Positions 11,338 through 21,892 of a stretch of 64,000 bases of DNA are shown in pieces. Below the pieces are notes generated by a model that was given only the letters and a program-made list of their open reading frames with translations, was not told the origin of the DNA and did no database searches. Location of the stretch: assembly GCA_958510825.1 (NCBI GenBank), contig OY294050.1:9463340-9527339 (forward strand), written 5' to 3'. The translations under genes were made by a program, and so were the position numbers. Every line of letters begins with the position of its first letter. The stretch's first letter is position 1. Source of the stretch: Brachypterus glaber (lineage: Eukaryota; Arthropoda; Insecta; Coleoptera; Kateretidae).

Positions 11338-11402
11338 AGAGTTGACTCTTGGTACTGAAAAGGGCCAGCAGCCCGAAACTGTCAGTCTACCAATATCACT
11401 CT
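11338..11402 (+). pseudogene. Hammerhead ribozyme, probably dead (copy 2)
   Basis: Same stems and GAAA/GTC elements as copy 1, shifted by 354 bp, but the core reads CTGAAAA: A replaces G at 11360, the invariant G8 that acts in catalysis. Stems I, II and III are unchanged. The copy should fold but cleave very poorly or not at all. Confidence 0.75.
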
Positions 11403-11448
11403 GTACGATGATTAGAAAATAGATTGATGGAATAATAGAAAAATAGAT

Positions 11449-12043
11449 ACTAATTTCCTAAACACTGTTTAAATAACGAAAGATTAAACTGGAATTTATA
11501 GCCTGGAAATGACAGCGGGCTTGTAGAGCTGTTAAAAACCAATTATCAACTTAAGTTTGCTTAGATGTAGGTACGTTACATTTTTTCTACAGGTTTCGAT
11601 AGTTATATTCGACTTACAAGACTTACATTTACTAAGGACTTTTATAAAAGACTTTGTTAGTCTACAAATTAAAAAAAAATACAATACATATTTTAGGCTA
11701 GATATATTTTGAATGCGTTTAGATAAAGTAAATTTAGCCCTGTTTATTCATAACTGGCCATGGCATATGCGTACATGCATTTTAAACAAGACCGTATCTC
11801 CTGATACAATCGACAAAATATAATACTTTTGTTTGTGTGTTTATAAATTTAAGATTATCTTTAGTTGTATTTGTACCTTTCGGGGATTACTATTAGGATA
11901 TTCAGTTACATTTTCACATAGACAGAAAAAAAACAGTTGCTCTTTTTATAGAAATGAAAAGGATCAAGTTTCATGACTAGATACATTGATAACCCCATCG
12001 AATAAGGACGTAAGTCATTTTAGTAGGATACATGCACAGCAAT
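11449..12043. other. Intergenic, nothing recognised
   Basis: AT-rich unique sequence without a supported gene, ending at the simple-repeat tail of the adjacent SINE. Confidence 0.4.
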
Positions 12044-12334
12044 CATTACATTACATTACATTACATGTTTGTTTAACCTCGTACTATTCTACTTAATTAA
12101 GCATCCCCTAAGTCCAGGACTTGTGTGAGCTAGTAGTAGAGGGAACCACCGGCTTATACTGACTTTAGAACCAGTTTTTATAGGGAGCGTTGGCTTCAAT
12201 TATCGCCTTCGCCCAAATTTCAATTATTAATTAACTGAAAAAGGCAAATCGGCGCCAGTGAGAACCGAACACAGGCTAGTTGACTAGTAGACTTGTCATG
12301 TACAGACGCGGTAGACCACTCCACCAATCCTCCC
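12044..12334 (-). mobile_element. tRNA-derived SINE, family 1, copy 1
   Basis: Read on the minus strand, the head carries an A box TGGTGGAGTGG (complement of 12316-12326) and a B box GTTCGGTTC (12262-12270) of a tRNA-type pol III promoter. The body ends in an (ATGTA)n tail (12044-12066). Copy 2 is at 49990-50270 (+) and matches over the whole body. The B box differs from consensus at one base. Confidence 0.8.
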
Positions 12335-12946
12335 AAACACGACCTCGATATTCTGATAGTTCTGTTATAACATATTGAAGGTCTCTAGGACCTCAACAGA
12401 GTGCATAGTGGACCAGGAAAAAAAAAAACTGGGACAAAATTCTGAATTTTTGCATTCGGCTATTTAATTCCACTGATTTCGAATAAAATAACGAAAAAAT
12501 AAAAAAATCGGCGTCATTAGGGTAGTCGAAAATTTTATTTTGTTTCGATCTTTCTAAAAATGTATCAAATGGCTTATCTTGATTATGTTGGTATAGACCA
12601 ATGTCCATAACTTAAAAATTCAAAATGGTGGAGCCAATATGACGCTTCGGAGTTTGAACCTTAATTATATTTGCACGAAATTAGAGCATTTTTTTGTAAA
12701 GTGATGAGTTTTAGAGAAATACATAAAATTAAAGCATTTAATATGATAAATATATGGTCAAAAACAATACATTTAATCCCCTATTTTCCTGAAATTCCTA
12801 ATTTCGGGATCTTAAGCCATTTGTAAAATAAACTAAATTTTTTGATCATAGAATATATCCTTAAATATCCTCAGGTATGTCTAAAAATATATTACACAAC
12901 TAATAATGTGTATATATCCTAATGTAGAGGTCCTCGAAACATGAAA
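12335..12946. other. Intergenic, nothing recognised
   Basis: No gene or repeat identified. The 71-codon minus-strand ORF has no domain and AT-biased composition. Confidence 0.35.
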
Positions 12947-12954
12947 ATAGTAAC

Positions 12955-13356
12955 CAGGGCATAACTAGAGGGGGCTAAGCCCCCCTGGCCTTCGTTTGAG
13001 TCCCCCTGGCGTTTTCACTGTTTCGCTGAGCCCTCCCTGGTATTTTTTAAGTCACCTACCCTTGAGCGCCAATTTTTTTGCAGGGGCGTCAAGTTTGGTA
13101 GAAACCGTCAGGGACAAAGCCTTTTTTCTTAAAGGTAATTTTTGGGGCGACAATTTTTTTTGCAGGGGCGCCAAGTTTGGTAGAAGCTGTCAGGCACAAA
13201 GCTATTTTTCATGAAAGTATTTTTTTGGGAGCCAATTTTTTTTTGTAGGGTCGCCAAGTTGTGGTTACAACCGTCAGGGATAAAGCTTTTTTGCTTTTTT
13301 TTGAGGGTGCCACCTTGGGTGCTGAGCCCATAGATTGTTTTCTTTTTAAGGCCCTG
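12955..13356. mobile_element. hAT MITE of the CAGGGC family, with 8-bp duplication
   Basis: The element starts CAGGGCATAACTAG and ends GGCCCTG. It is flanked by ATAGTAAC on both sides (12947-12954 and 13357-13364), a perfect 8-bp duplication as made by hAT transposases. The interior has about three tandem ~80-bp units built on GGGACAAAGC..GGGGCGCCAAGTTTGGTAGAAACCGTCA. Related copies are at 42180-42687 (five units) and inside 23107-23283. The small plus-strand ORF is repeat-derived. Confidence 0.85.
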
Positions 13357-13364
13357 ATAGTAAC

Positions 13365-13690
13365 TATCAGTTTAAGTCATAAATATAAAAAATAACCGAT
13401 TGTTAATTGTCCCTTTCCATGCAGATTTTTCTTTACCTATAGTAATATTATTCTATGGCCAAAGTTGAACACGAAAAAAAAAATAATAAAGTTTTTTTTA
13501 GATTCGTATTTTTTGCATAGACATTTACAACCAGATAATGTTAATCTAATAATTTTGGCTAAACCCCCTTATAAAATTAAGATTTGAATCACAGCTACCA
13601 TCAGAACTCCAACTGTCATCATCGTCACTGTACGGAATTTTATTTACATTTTTTCAAAATTTTCCGCCTCTAAAACTAATGGGAAATCTG
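13365..13690. other. Intergenic, nothing recognised
   Basis: AT-rich unique sequence between two elements, without a supported gene. Confidence 0.35.
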
Positions 13691-13695
13691 CACTG

Positions 13696-13970
13696 TAAAA
13701 AAAATTGTGGAAATTTACATGCCAAATCAGAGGCAATATTTTGCCAAGCAAGTGCACGTAAAATTTACGAGATTTAACTTGTAGTTTTACAATATTTTAG
13801 GAATATTACGTACATTTACATGTAATATTCCTAAAAAATACGTACATTTATATGTAATATTCCTAAAAAATTGTAAAATTACAAGTTAAATGTCGTAAAT
13901 TTTACGTGCACCTGCTTGGCAACATACCTATTACATCTGATTTAACATGTAAATTTACACATTTGGACTT
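13696..13970. mobile_element. Foldback MITE with ~110-bp arms
   Basis: Left-arm words (GCAAGTGCACGTAAAATTTACGA, AACTTGTAGTTTTACAAT) recur inverted on the right (ATTGTAAAATTACAAGTT, TCGTAAATTTTACGTGCACC). The centre holds a tandem pair of ACGTACATTTA(C/T)ATGTAATATTCC. The whole unit would form one hairpin. Confidence 0.65.
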
Positions 13971-14540
13971 TTTGATGATTTTGATGATTCTAAATGGATT
14001 TAACTTAATTTACGGCCTTTTTCGATGGTGCTTCTACATAATTGAAATATTAGATTAAAACCAAATAGGAAGATACCCGCTTTTGTTACATTTTTTTTGT
14101 AAAATATGACAATAAAAAATTGTTTTATGATAATAGAATTTGGTATACAAGATTATTTTTTTTTAAGAAAAGTACAATTTTGATCTTGTTTATAAAGAAT
14201 TATGTAACATTATTACTTTATTAGATCGTGGTCCAGATTCTTTTCAAAAAGAATTGGAATCAGGTTTAAGGAATTAGGATTAAATAAAGGAAGAAGACTT
14301 GCTGCTTTACTTTAAAAAAATAAGTAATAGATAATATTTCTATACAACTCCTCGATAAGGTGTTTTTATGAGTTTCCGTTTTAAGAAATTCATATTTCTG
14401 ATAAAATAAAAGAAGGTGTTTTATTCCAAATTGTATTGTACAATTTAATATTTTAAGATGTCCATTTAAGTAACTATAACTCCGTAATAAAACTTTCCTT
14501 CAAATACTTCCTAGAAAAAAATTTGCAAGAAAAATGAGTA

Positions 14541-14712
14541 TATATATAGTTTGACGCACGGATCTGTGTCTACGGGAAATATGTTTGGAATGTTTGTGCA
14601 AGTGGGAGGCCGTTGTAGGCACGCACGCCTTATAACGCTCTTGATTGAAAGAAGAGAGCTCGAATGATTCTTCCCCCTTTCGTCGGAGGCTTTCTTTCAT
14701 GTAGAGAACTAT
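14541..14712 (-). repeat. ~170-bp repeat with AGTATAGTT ends, copy 1
   Basis: Inverse of 48742-48905 at roughly 85% identity. The ends are short inverted repeats (TATAGTT.. and ..AACTATA). It is GC-richer than the flanks and contains GGGGGAAGAATCATTC and GTTATAAGG. It could be a MITE; a small-RNA origin cannot be excluded. No promoter box is recognised. Confidence 0.5.
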
Positions 14713-14780
14713 ACTTTCGAGTGCGGCCGTCTAAAAAATATATATTTTAGTTTATTTTTGAAATATTTATTGGTGTATAA

Positions 14781-15000
14781 GGGAACGTTCAAGTATTACG
14801 TAACGCAAATTGTACCAAAATCCATACACTTCATACCCCGGTTCTCGCGTTATTATATATTATAGAGATTTCATATTTTGGCTACCACCACTAATAGGGG
14901 GTGTGTTAGGGGGGGTAGCCAAAATATGAAATCTCTACAGCCTTGAATAACGCGAGAACCGAGGTATGAAGTGTATGAATGTTGGTACATTTTGCGTTAC
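14781..15000. mobile_element. PIF-like foldback MITE (GGGAACGTTC family), right end truncated
   Basis: Starts GGGAACGTTCAAGTATTACG after TAA. The arms CGGTTCTCGCGTTAT and TTTCATATTTTGGCTACC return inverted after a GGGGGTGTG centre. It stops at GCGTTAC (15000) without the last ~20 bases of the right terminal repeat seen in the copy at 47318-47525. Confidence 0.65.
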
Positions 15001-15577
15001 TTAGAAGGATAGATATGTGTTTCTATAAATTCACATCCTTAGGATCATCTGTTATCAATTGAGGGTCATTAGATTAATACGTACATAACATGTTCATCGA
15101 ACAAAATAGTTAAAACATCTCCAGTTTCCTTTAAAATCTACCACCCAAAAGAAGAAAAAATCTTAAGGCCTTGTTTATATGTTATAGTCTAATAATATTT
15201 ACCTCAAACCTAATAAACCATACCTAATACAGATCAGATCAAAGAAAATTTACCGAAATGTACCGTTTCTTTTTAATCATTCTGTTAGTAAGTTACATCG
15301 GCACTTTTTGTAACATTAATTCGTAAATGCAAACAACCGGAAGGACTTAAGTTAAATCCTTTCCCTCAGTTACTTGCTGATCCTGTTTACTGAAATAACA
15401 ATCTACTTAAGAAATAAAACGGCATTATACCGAATTCCATACTTTTTTACTCTTCTTTTTGATACGAAGAAGATTACCAAAGAACATACCTTCTCAAATT
15501 ATCAAAATATTTTAAAATAGTCAGATCTTTTTTATAGGTAAGCGCGTAGCATGGCTTTCTAGACAGTACGCTACATA
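15001..15577. other. Intergenic, nothing recognised
   Basis: Unique AT-rich sequence, no supported ORF or RNA gene. Confidence 0.4.
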
Positions 15578-16450
15578 CAGGTTTATTCAGAGATAAGTTC
15601 GAGAAATTTAAGAGATGATTCTACTTTAAAAAATATGAAAAAAGGTTCCTATAAAGGTTGGTCCGCATATTGAATGGGGAACAAAGTAGTAGTAGTAGTA
15701 ATGGTGGGGAGGTCAAGCCTGGCAACTAGACCATATTGGTCCTTTTTGCCTACCCCTGTGTTACTAGTTTTTTCTACTCTAACCAGGATTTTTGTTGTTG
15801 TACCCCGGGACCTACAGTTTAGCGAGGAATCCTAACCTCGTTTTGTCGACTTTTTTGGCTAAGTGATCGGCTTTGATCCTTAAGTTTATTGGCTGCCAGT
15901 GAACTTGGACCGGCGCCAAACTGCTTAAGGATCATTTTCGCTTGCAGCCTTAGTACAGATCCTGGTTGCTTGAAAGTCCCTAAAGTGAGCTCGGCCAACA
16001 GACCTGACAGCTACCTTGCTGCTCCCTTTCGGTACGCCCGGGTAGTATCACAGGTCCGAGTGCTAGTGCGGCATTATCCACTGCAAACCTTTTTCTGTAC
16101 TGTGTGCTTAGATCTTCGGCAGCACACGCCAACGTGGTGGGGAAACGACAGTATTTTATTTCTGTGAAAAAGTTGTTCCACAACCGAGGATTGAACCCCG
16201 GCCTCTCGAATACTAGATCGAGGCGTTCACGACTGAGCCACCGCCGCCCCCATGGGGGCCAAAAAAAAGCACCAATAAAATTTTAATGCCGCAGAGAGAT
16301 TCTTCATTTAAAACTAAGCAAAAAAGTATTCTTCACCAAAATACCTAAATTTAATATTAAAGGAGTAATAGCTTTCAAAAAGTAACATTTTTAGTGAGAC
16401 AAAATGTTCCTCTTAATTGCATTTAAAAAGTTTAAAACTTGGAACTTGAA
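15578..16450. mobile_element. TA-flanked element of the ACAGGG family, split by a SINE
   Basis: The left end (CAGGTTTATTCAGAGATAAG after TA) matches the end of the element at 17304-17751. The homology resumes after 16260 with AAAAAGCACCAATAAAATTTTAATGC and runs to about 16450. The 575-bp SINE sits exactly inside the run GGGGAACAAA-AAAAAGCACC that is uninterrupted in the copy at 55690. The right terminus is not recognisable. Confidence 0.6.
15686..16260 (-). mobile_element. tRNA-derived SINE, family 2, nested
   Basis: On the minus strand the head carries A box TGGCTCAGTCG (16230-16240) and B box GTTCAATCC (16188-16196) with a paired T-stem. A long body of about 400 bp and an (ACT)n-type tail (15686-15701 on plus) follow. 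It is unrelated to family 1. There is no complete acceptor stem, so it is not a functional tRNA gene. Confidence 0.7.
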
Positions 16451-17301
16451 ACAAAGGTTTTCTTAGCAGAGATTTTTTTTTTATTTCAAGTCTCTATGTC
16501 AAAGCGTTCTTGAAATATCGTATTGGAAAATTGTTTTGCAACTTGCTTTCGACTTTAGTTTGACTATAATATAGAAAAATTAAGAGTTTCCTTTGTAATG
16601 AGAAGCAATCACATAAATCACATAAACCTATTTCAAACTTGCGCTTTTTCTATCTTAGGATCACGTGGTTTGTACTATTTTCACAGGATTTTCTCTATAT
16701 ATTTTAATCTTATTTAGAATTACCGTTGTATTATATATTACTTTACAGTTACTTATATAGATGTAAGTAGTTTAAGTAAAGTTTTTGAACATTTCAAGAG
16801 CGGCATTATGTCTAAGCCTTATTTCCTAATTTGGTATAGTTGAATGAGTGGTTTAAATGCTCAATTTTGTATTGATTTACTTGAATTTTCTACTTTGCAA
16901 AGATGTTCTATTATAATTATACAATAATATTGTGCATAGATTATATATAGAAATATTTGGACTGATGGACAATTTACTTACAAATATTGGTTTGCCGCTA
17001 TATTTCTTTTAAATGTTTTCAGTACATTTAGTGTAGGGTGAATGTCGGACAGTTGGCTATCGAGGAGACATGAACCTTTTCGAATAAATACCTACTAATG
17101 TTACTTTATTTCCCTATTTTTCTCGGCCGGTACGTCCCTGAGTCTGCGGGTTAAGTTATACAATCTGATATGTGAAAAGGCTTTGATTTTGGCCGCTTTC
17201 AATGTCCATTTAATACGATATTAATACACCGATCAATCGATATTATCGGCTAATCAGTTTTTTATTCCACCTTTTGTAAAAGGTCTGCTAGATGATTTAT
17301 A
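16451..17301. other. Intergenic, nothing recognised
   Basis: AT-rich, no gene. A short GC-richer stretch near 17120-17160 has no identity. Confidence 0.35.
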
Positions 17302-17303
17302 TA

Positions 17304-17751
17304 CAGGGTTTTCAGAAATAAGTTGGAGAAATTTAAGAGGTGATTCTACGTTAAAAAATATAAGTTTATATTCATTTATTTTTTTGAAATTATTCAGAGG
17401 CGTGCCTAGACGGACAAAATATGTGAGGCTTAACACATTTTTGCCCCAAACTTTTTTATGTATATATTTTTTGGATTTTTTTAATAAATATAGATTCCAT
17501 CAGTAAAAATACATTTAATACCTTTAATATTAAATTTAGGTGTTTTGGTGAAGAATACTTTTTTGCTTAGTTTTAAATGAAGAATCGTCCTGCAGCATTA
17601 AAATTTTATTGGTGTTTTTTTTTTGTCCCCGATTTAATATGTCCACCTTCGAAGGGCCGCAGCTCCCTTAGGGCTTATTTCCGAACCAACCTATATAGGA
17701 ACTTTTTTTTATATTTTTTAAGTTTCTCGAACTTATTTCTGAATAACCCTG
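17304..17751. mobile_element. TA-flanked TIR element, 448 bp (ACAGGG family)
   Basis: Terminal inverted repeats begin CAGGGTTTTCAGAAATAAGT and, inverted, CAGGGTTATTCAGAAATAAG, each next to TA (17302-17303, 17752-17753). The interior shares GAGGCGTGCCTAGACGGACA and the GCAGCATTAAAATTTT segment with 50934-51628. A TA target suggests Tc1/mariner-type mobilisation. No transposase. Confidence 0.65.
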
Positions 17752-17759
17752 TATAGTAA

Positions 17760-19070
17760 TTTTGTTGGGTCACACTATATTCTAGTATCATCAAACATTT
17801 CATGGACCCATTAAAAAGTATTGGAGCTTCTATTTATGTCCGTAGTTTTGTATATTTTTTTATTAATTCACTTAAATGTTTAGTTCGCCTTCCTTTGTCA
17901 TGTTTTAAATGCATGAATGAATATCTTTGCGTAAAAATATTTTTTTGAAAAGGATTGATTTGAATGACTCCATTAGCCGCAGCCTTTATCATTATTATTA
18001 TTGACATGGTTAAGATCTCTGATAGATGGATTGATAGTTTATGTTGCTTTTAATGTATATTAAACTGTTATATCTATAGGTAGGTATACAATATTTAATA
18101 GATGTGGGCGGCTTATTTTAAGCATGTATGTCCCCGGGGGACATTGTCCCCCCAATCTCGTCAAATTGGAAAAATCAAAATTCGAGTTTGGAAACTTGAC
18201 TGTCGACTATAAAAATTATCGATTCGGGAAAATTATAGAGTTTCACTTAAGAAATCTTTGTTTCGCCTCCCCCTCCCAACTTTTTACTTCAAACTTTTTA
18301 CTCTGCTGCATTTGTTTAAGTTGTAGGAAAGAAGTCCAAAATGATCAAAATTTGTAATACTTAAACGTTCCCTAAATGAAAATTCTAAGATAATAAAAAA
18401 ATATAAGGTCCACCCTAAAGTACACACATCACTAAGTCTTATTATCTAATAATCGCACATCTAAAGTGTTAAATCTTATCATCCTTAACGTTTATCGTTA
18501 ATAAAAAAATTGCTGCTCTTATCTTAAGTATTATGTTTGACTTTAGGTTCAGTTGTTGGTGGCATCAACCAGTTAAAGTCGGGTTTGTTTAACAAATAAA
18601 TATGTAATATAATAACTTCAATTTGGTTATATTTTCTTACTTATAAACGTGCTCTTAACGCTACATCCTGTTATTTGTACACAAATTTATTTTTGTTTAA
18701 ACTCGCATCAGTTAGTTTTAATAAATACACGTGGATTTATCCCAACAATGTCGTATTTTATGGATATTACAACTTTTTTTTAAATTTTTAAATAACAGTT
18801 CTAGGATCAAATGCTCTATTATAGTTATAGGGCGGAGTTTAGGACATAAGACTGCTTAATATCGGTTTAGGCGCATAACAATATGATATTGTAAAATAAA
18901 ATTTTAAATAAACTATGCTTTAGACTCTAAAGCATAGTCTAAAGCAAAGCATAGTCTAAAGTTTGGAGATTTTTTTTTATTTAAAATTTTACACTTGCAA
19001 GGGTTAACAAAATCGATGGATTACTTGTATATGGCAGGGAGACCTTTTTAGAGTTTCTGTTTCAAAGATA
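17760..19070. other. Intergenic with small remnants
   Basis: No gene. The words at 18388-18417 (TAAGATAATAAAAAAATATA then GGTCCACCCTA) match the terminal repeat of the elements at 40660 and 61797. A local repeat of AAAGCATAGTCTAAAG lies at 18925-18965. Confidence 0.4.
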
Positions 19071-19074
19071 TATT

Positions 19075-19190
19075 TTCCTTTTTCTTTTTTCCCCTTTTAC
19101 TTTTTCTTATCATTTTCGTTTTCCTTTTCCTTTTTCGATTCTTTTTCCTTTTTCCTTTCAAGGAAAAGGAAAAGAAAAAGGATATATATT
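19075..19190. repeat. Pyrimidine tract and its inverted complement
   Basis: (TTTTCC)n-like sequence at 19075-19160 followed by AAGGAAAAGGAAAAG, giving a self-complementary simple repeat. Confidence 0.7.
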
Positions 19191-19577
19191 TAGTCTAACT
19201 TACTACGCTCGATACAAGAAGTTTGACTTCTTCTTTCTAATAGAAACAAATCCAATTTTTTTTGTTGATATTTTAACAATATAAGGTTATGTCATGCTTG
19301 ACAGTAATTTTGACAAAAAGAAAAAGTAAGGTATGGAATTTTGATTGTTAAGTCCTCATTACATGATAAGGTATATTATTTAAGGTTATGTATAAGTATA
19401 TATTAGTAATTGACGTTCCCTATTGCAAAGACTAACAAAAATTGCTATTGACGTCACTGCATGTAGCTGATATATATATTTGCGCCATTAAAAACCCGTT
19501 GTCCTACTTCTTTTTGGCTAGCATAGTACATAGAACTCCGTGTTTTAAGCTTAGCTTGTTATTGTTTGTAATTTAAC

Positions 19578-19729
19578 AATAAAAAATAGTATATTGTTTT
19601 ACTAAGAGGAAAAGTGAAGCTTTTTTTACTAGTCTGTAGAATTTACGGACGACGCGAAGCGGAGTCCGGAAACTACAGACGAGTAAAAAAACACTTTTCC
19701 TCTGAGTGAAACATACTATTTTTTCTTCA
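19578..19729. mobile_element. Foldback element, ~65-bp arms
   Basis: AAAAAATAGTAT..AAGAGGAAAAGTG..GTCTGTAG on the left returns inverted as CTACAGAC..CACTTTTCCTC..ATACTATTTTTT, around a GC-rich centre GACGCGAAGCGGAG. Ends are approximate. Confidence 0.6.
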
Positions 19730-20600
19730 AGTATCCTATATATATTTTTTAAATATTAATTTTTGAATTTAATTTATTCAGTAATAAAGTATGTTTTGTT
19801 TATTAAAATAGGCCAATAAAACCCTTTTGAAATGAACTTAAACCTTCCTTAGCTCATTTTAATTTTTTTTCGCAGGCTAAATCGTACACTTTTCGCGATT
19901 TCGATGGTAACTTGTCCAATGTAGCATTTGCAATTTCGGAGAGATTTGTAGGTGTATAAACCATATATTCTTCTTCAATCATTTTTAATCAATTTCACAC
20001 AAGGTTTTTGCACAGAATCTCGAGTCAACCACCTGTTTACATAATAAACAAAAAAGTTTAAAGTATGGCTGTCATCAAAGTCAAAGAGTGCTGCCGCCAG
20101 TGGTGGTTTTGCTAACTAACTTTTTTTTACGGCGTACAACAATGAACTCATTTTTTTACTGTAAAAAAATAGATCACTTCTAACTAGTGTGTTCAGTTAT
20201 AAAATATGAACATTTTAGTACGCTTGAAGAAAAAGATATTATTGTATACTACAAAGTGTCATACAATGTGACGGAGCTCTTATTATATTTATATTTATGT
20301 ATCTTATTAACAAGACGCTTAAACGATATGTTTTTATATTATAGCGGAAGTCACTGCAACACAACAGCGCAATTATTTTAAAGCTCTTTATATTCTCCCT
20401 GGATTCGCTACTAGACTTTATTATTGACTTAATTGTATAATAGTACTAGTAGTAGCCTAATGAAGTGATATTTAACTTAATATATGACCTGTTCCGTAAG
20501 AAAAACTAACATCTTACCGAGTGAGCTTTATCCAGTGGACTGCAAGTAAAAATTCGCATGTAGCCAAATAAATATTTATGCCTAATAAAAATTTTTAAAA
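19730..20600. other. Intergenic, nothing recognised
   Basis: AT-rich unique sequence. GGTTATGTCATGCTTGACAG, just outside at 19286, recurs inverted near 52440 and marks a small dispersed repeat. Confidence 0.35.
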
Positions 20601-20605
20601 TAAAC

Positions 20606-20660
20606 TTCTTCTTCTTCTTCTTTTTCTTCTTCTGCTTTTTCTTCTTCTACTTCCTTTACT
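20606..20660. repeat. (CTT)n microsatellite
   Basis: Imperfect CTT/TTCTTC run, non-coding. Confidence 0.75.
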
Positions 20661-21692
20661 TCTGTAAGAGTGTTTTGAACTTAGCTGATTTGGATTTGGA
20701 CCAAGCAATCTTTAGTTCAGTTTTACTACATATTATGGTTAAAATATAGTACTAGCCTAGTACTACTAGTGTGTTTTCTGAACCTAAAAAAAATGGATTT
20801 GCTAGTTGACAAAGAATAAGAAGGTGTCTTCACACCAAAAAAATTCCTTTATGCTTTTAGGTTGATGTTTAAAGGCACTATGTATAAATATTATTGCGTG
20901 GGATAACATTAGTCCACAGGTGTCTAGATCCAATGCGACACGTGATGATAAGACGTCATAACAGATGTAAATCATATTATGAAAGTAATATTTATAATCT
21001 GACGTCTCATTAGACCTATCGTTTATGGTTTATCCGTATGTGGGATAGATGGATTTGTTCTCTATAGATAAAATACGATTTATCTTAAAGTATTTCATCT
21101 ACCCGCATTTGAGGCCATTGTTAAGAAAATATAAAGGTGGAAAATATTATAGATATTTTAAATGAATACAAAGAAATATTCAAATATATAATATATTTGA
21201 ATTATAAATAATTTATGGGGGTTAAAATAAAGTACGCTCCTATTCCAATACGGTATATTATATCCTTAAAACGTTCCTAAATGATTAGTTTTTTTCAGAA
21301 ATTTCATCAATTTTTAATTTATGTATCTTAATAGTATATTAACATACGTTTTTAGCGCACGAGTACAAGTTTAGAAAACGAGCCTCTTGCGGAGAGTAGT
21401 AAAAACGTGTTATGAAACGAGTTCTTTATACAATTTTTTCTATTTTGCTCTAAAATTTTAAAAAACTTACATTTAAATTGATGACAGATTTAGGAATTTT
21501 TGTTTCGGATTGGCATTACAGTTTTCGCTATGTTTAAAATTCTAAGAACAAATATAATTTTAATATATTTTATAGTCATTTCTTCTCTTCTTTACTGCAA
21601 GTAACCAAGCCACAATTTTAACACGGTAAAAAATAACCTAAACACAAAATTTTGTAGAAAATTAAACTTTAAAGCGACGTTCACATTTGCAC
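20661..21692. other. Intergenic, nothing recognised
   Basis: AT-rich unique sequence up to the assembly gap. No ORF with recognisable content. Confidence 0.4.
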
Positions 21693-21892
21693 NNNNNNNN
21701 NNNNNNNNNNNNNNNNNNNNNNNNNNNNNNNNNNNNNNNNNNNNNNNNNNNNNNNNNNNNNNNNNNNNNNNNNNNNNNNNNNNNNNNNNNNNNNNNNNNN
21801 NNNNNNNNNNNNNNNNNNNNNNNNNNNNNNNNNNNNNNNNNNNNNNNNNNNNNNNNNNNNNNNNNNNNNNNNNNNNNNNNNNNNNNNNNNNN
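21693..21892. other. Assembly gap, 200 N
   Basis: A run of exactly 200 Ns, probably a fixed-size scaffold gap whose true length is unknown. The apparent ORF across it is meaningless. Confidence 0.98.

Larger units (their letters stand above)
10803..11433 (+). mobile_element. Tandem hammerhead-ribozyme retroelement (retrozyme/Penelope-like)
   Basis: Two head-to-tail copies of one unit, with a period of exactly 354 bp between equivalent ribozyme positions. Each carries a type I hammerhead motif. The first unit is 5'-truncated and capped by a 54-bp segment (10803-10856) that is the reverse complement of 11077-11130. The whole block is flanked by AATAGAAAAATAGAT at 10788-10802 and 11434-11448, a 15-bp target duplication extendable to 17. 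Tandem ribozyme-bearing units, an inverted 5' end and a long irregular duplication fit an animal retrozyme or the terminal repeats of a Penelope-like element. No reverse transcriptase is present, so it is non-autonomous. A third, rearranged copy is at 61039-61442. Confidence 0.8.

Noticed and set aside
16188..16250. Possible tRNA gene on the minus strand
   Set aside because: A and B boxes and a T-stem are present, but no acceptor stem closes and the sequence continues into a long SINE body.
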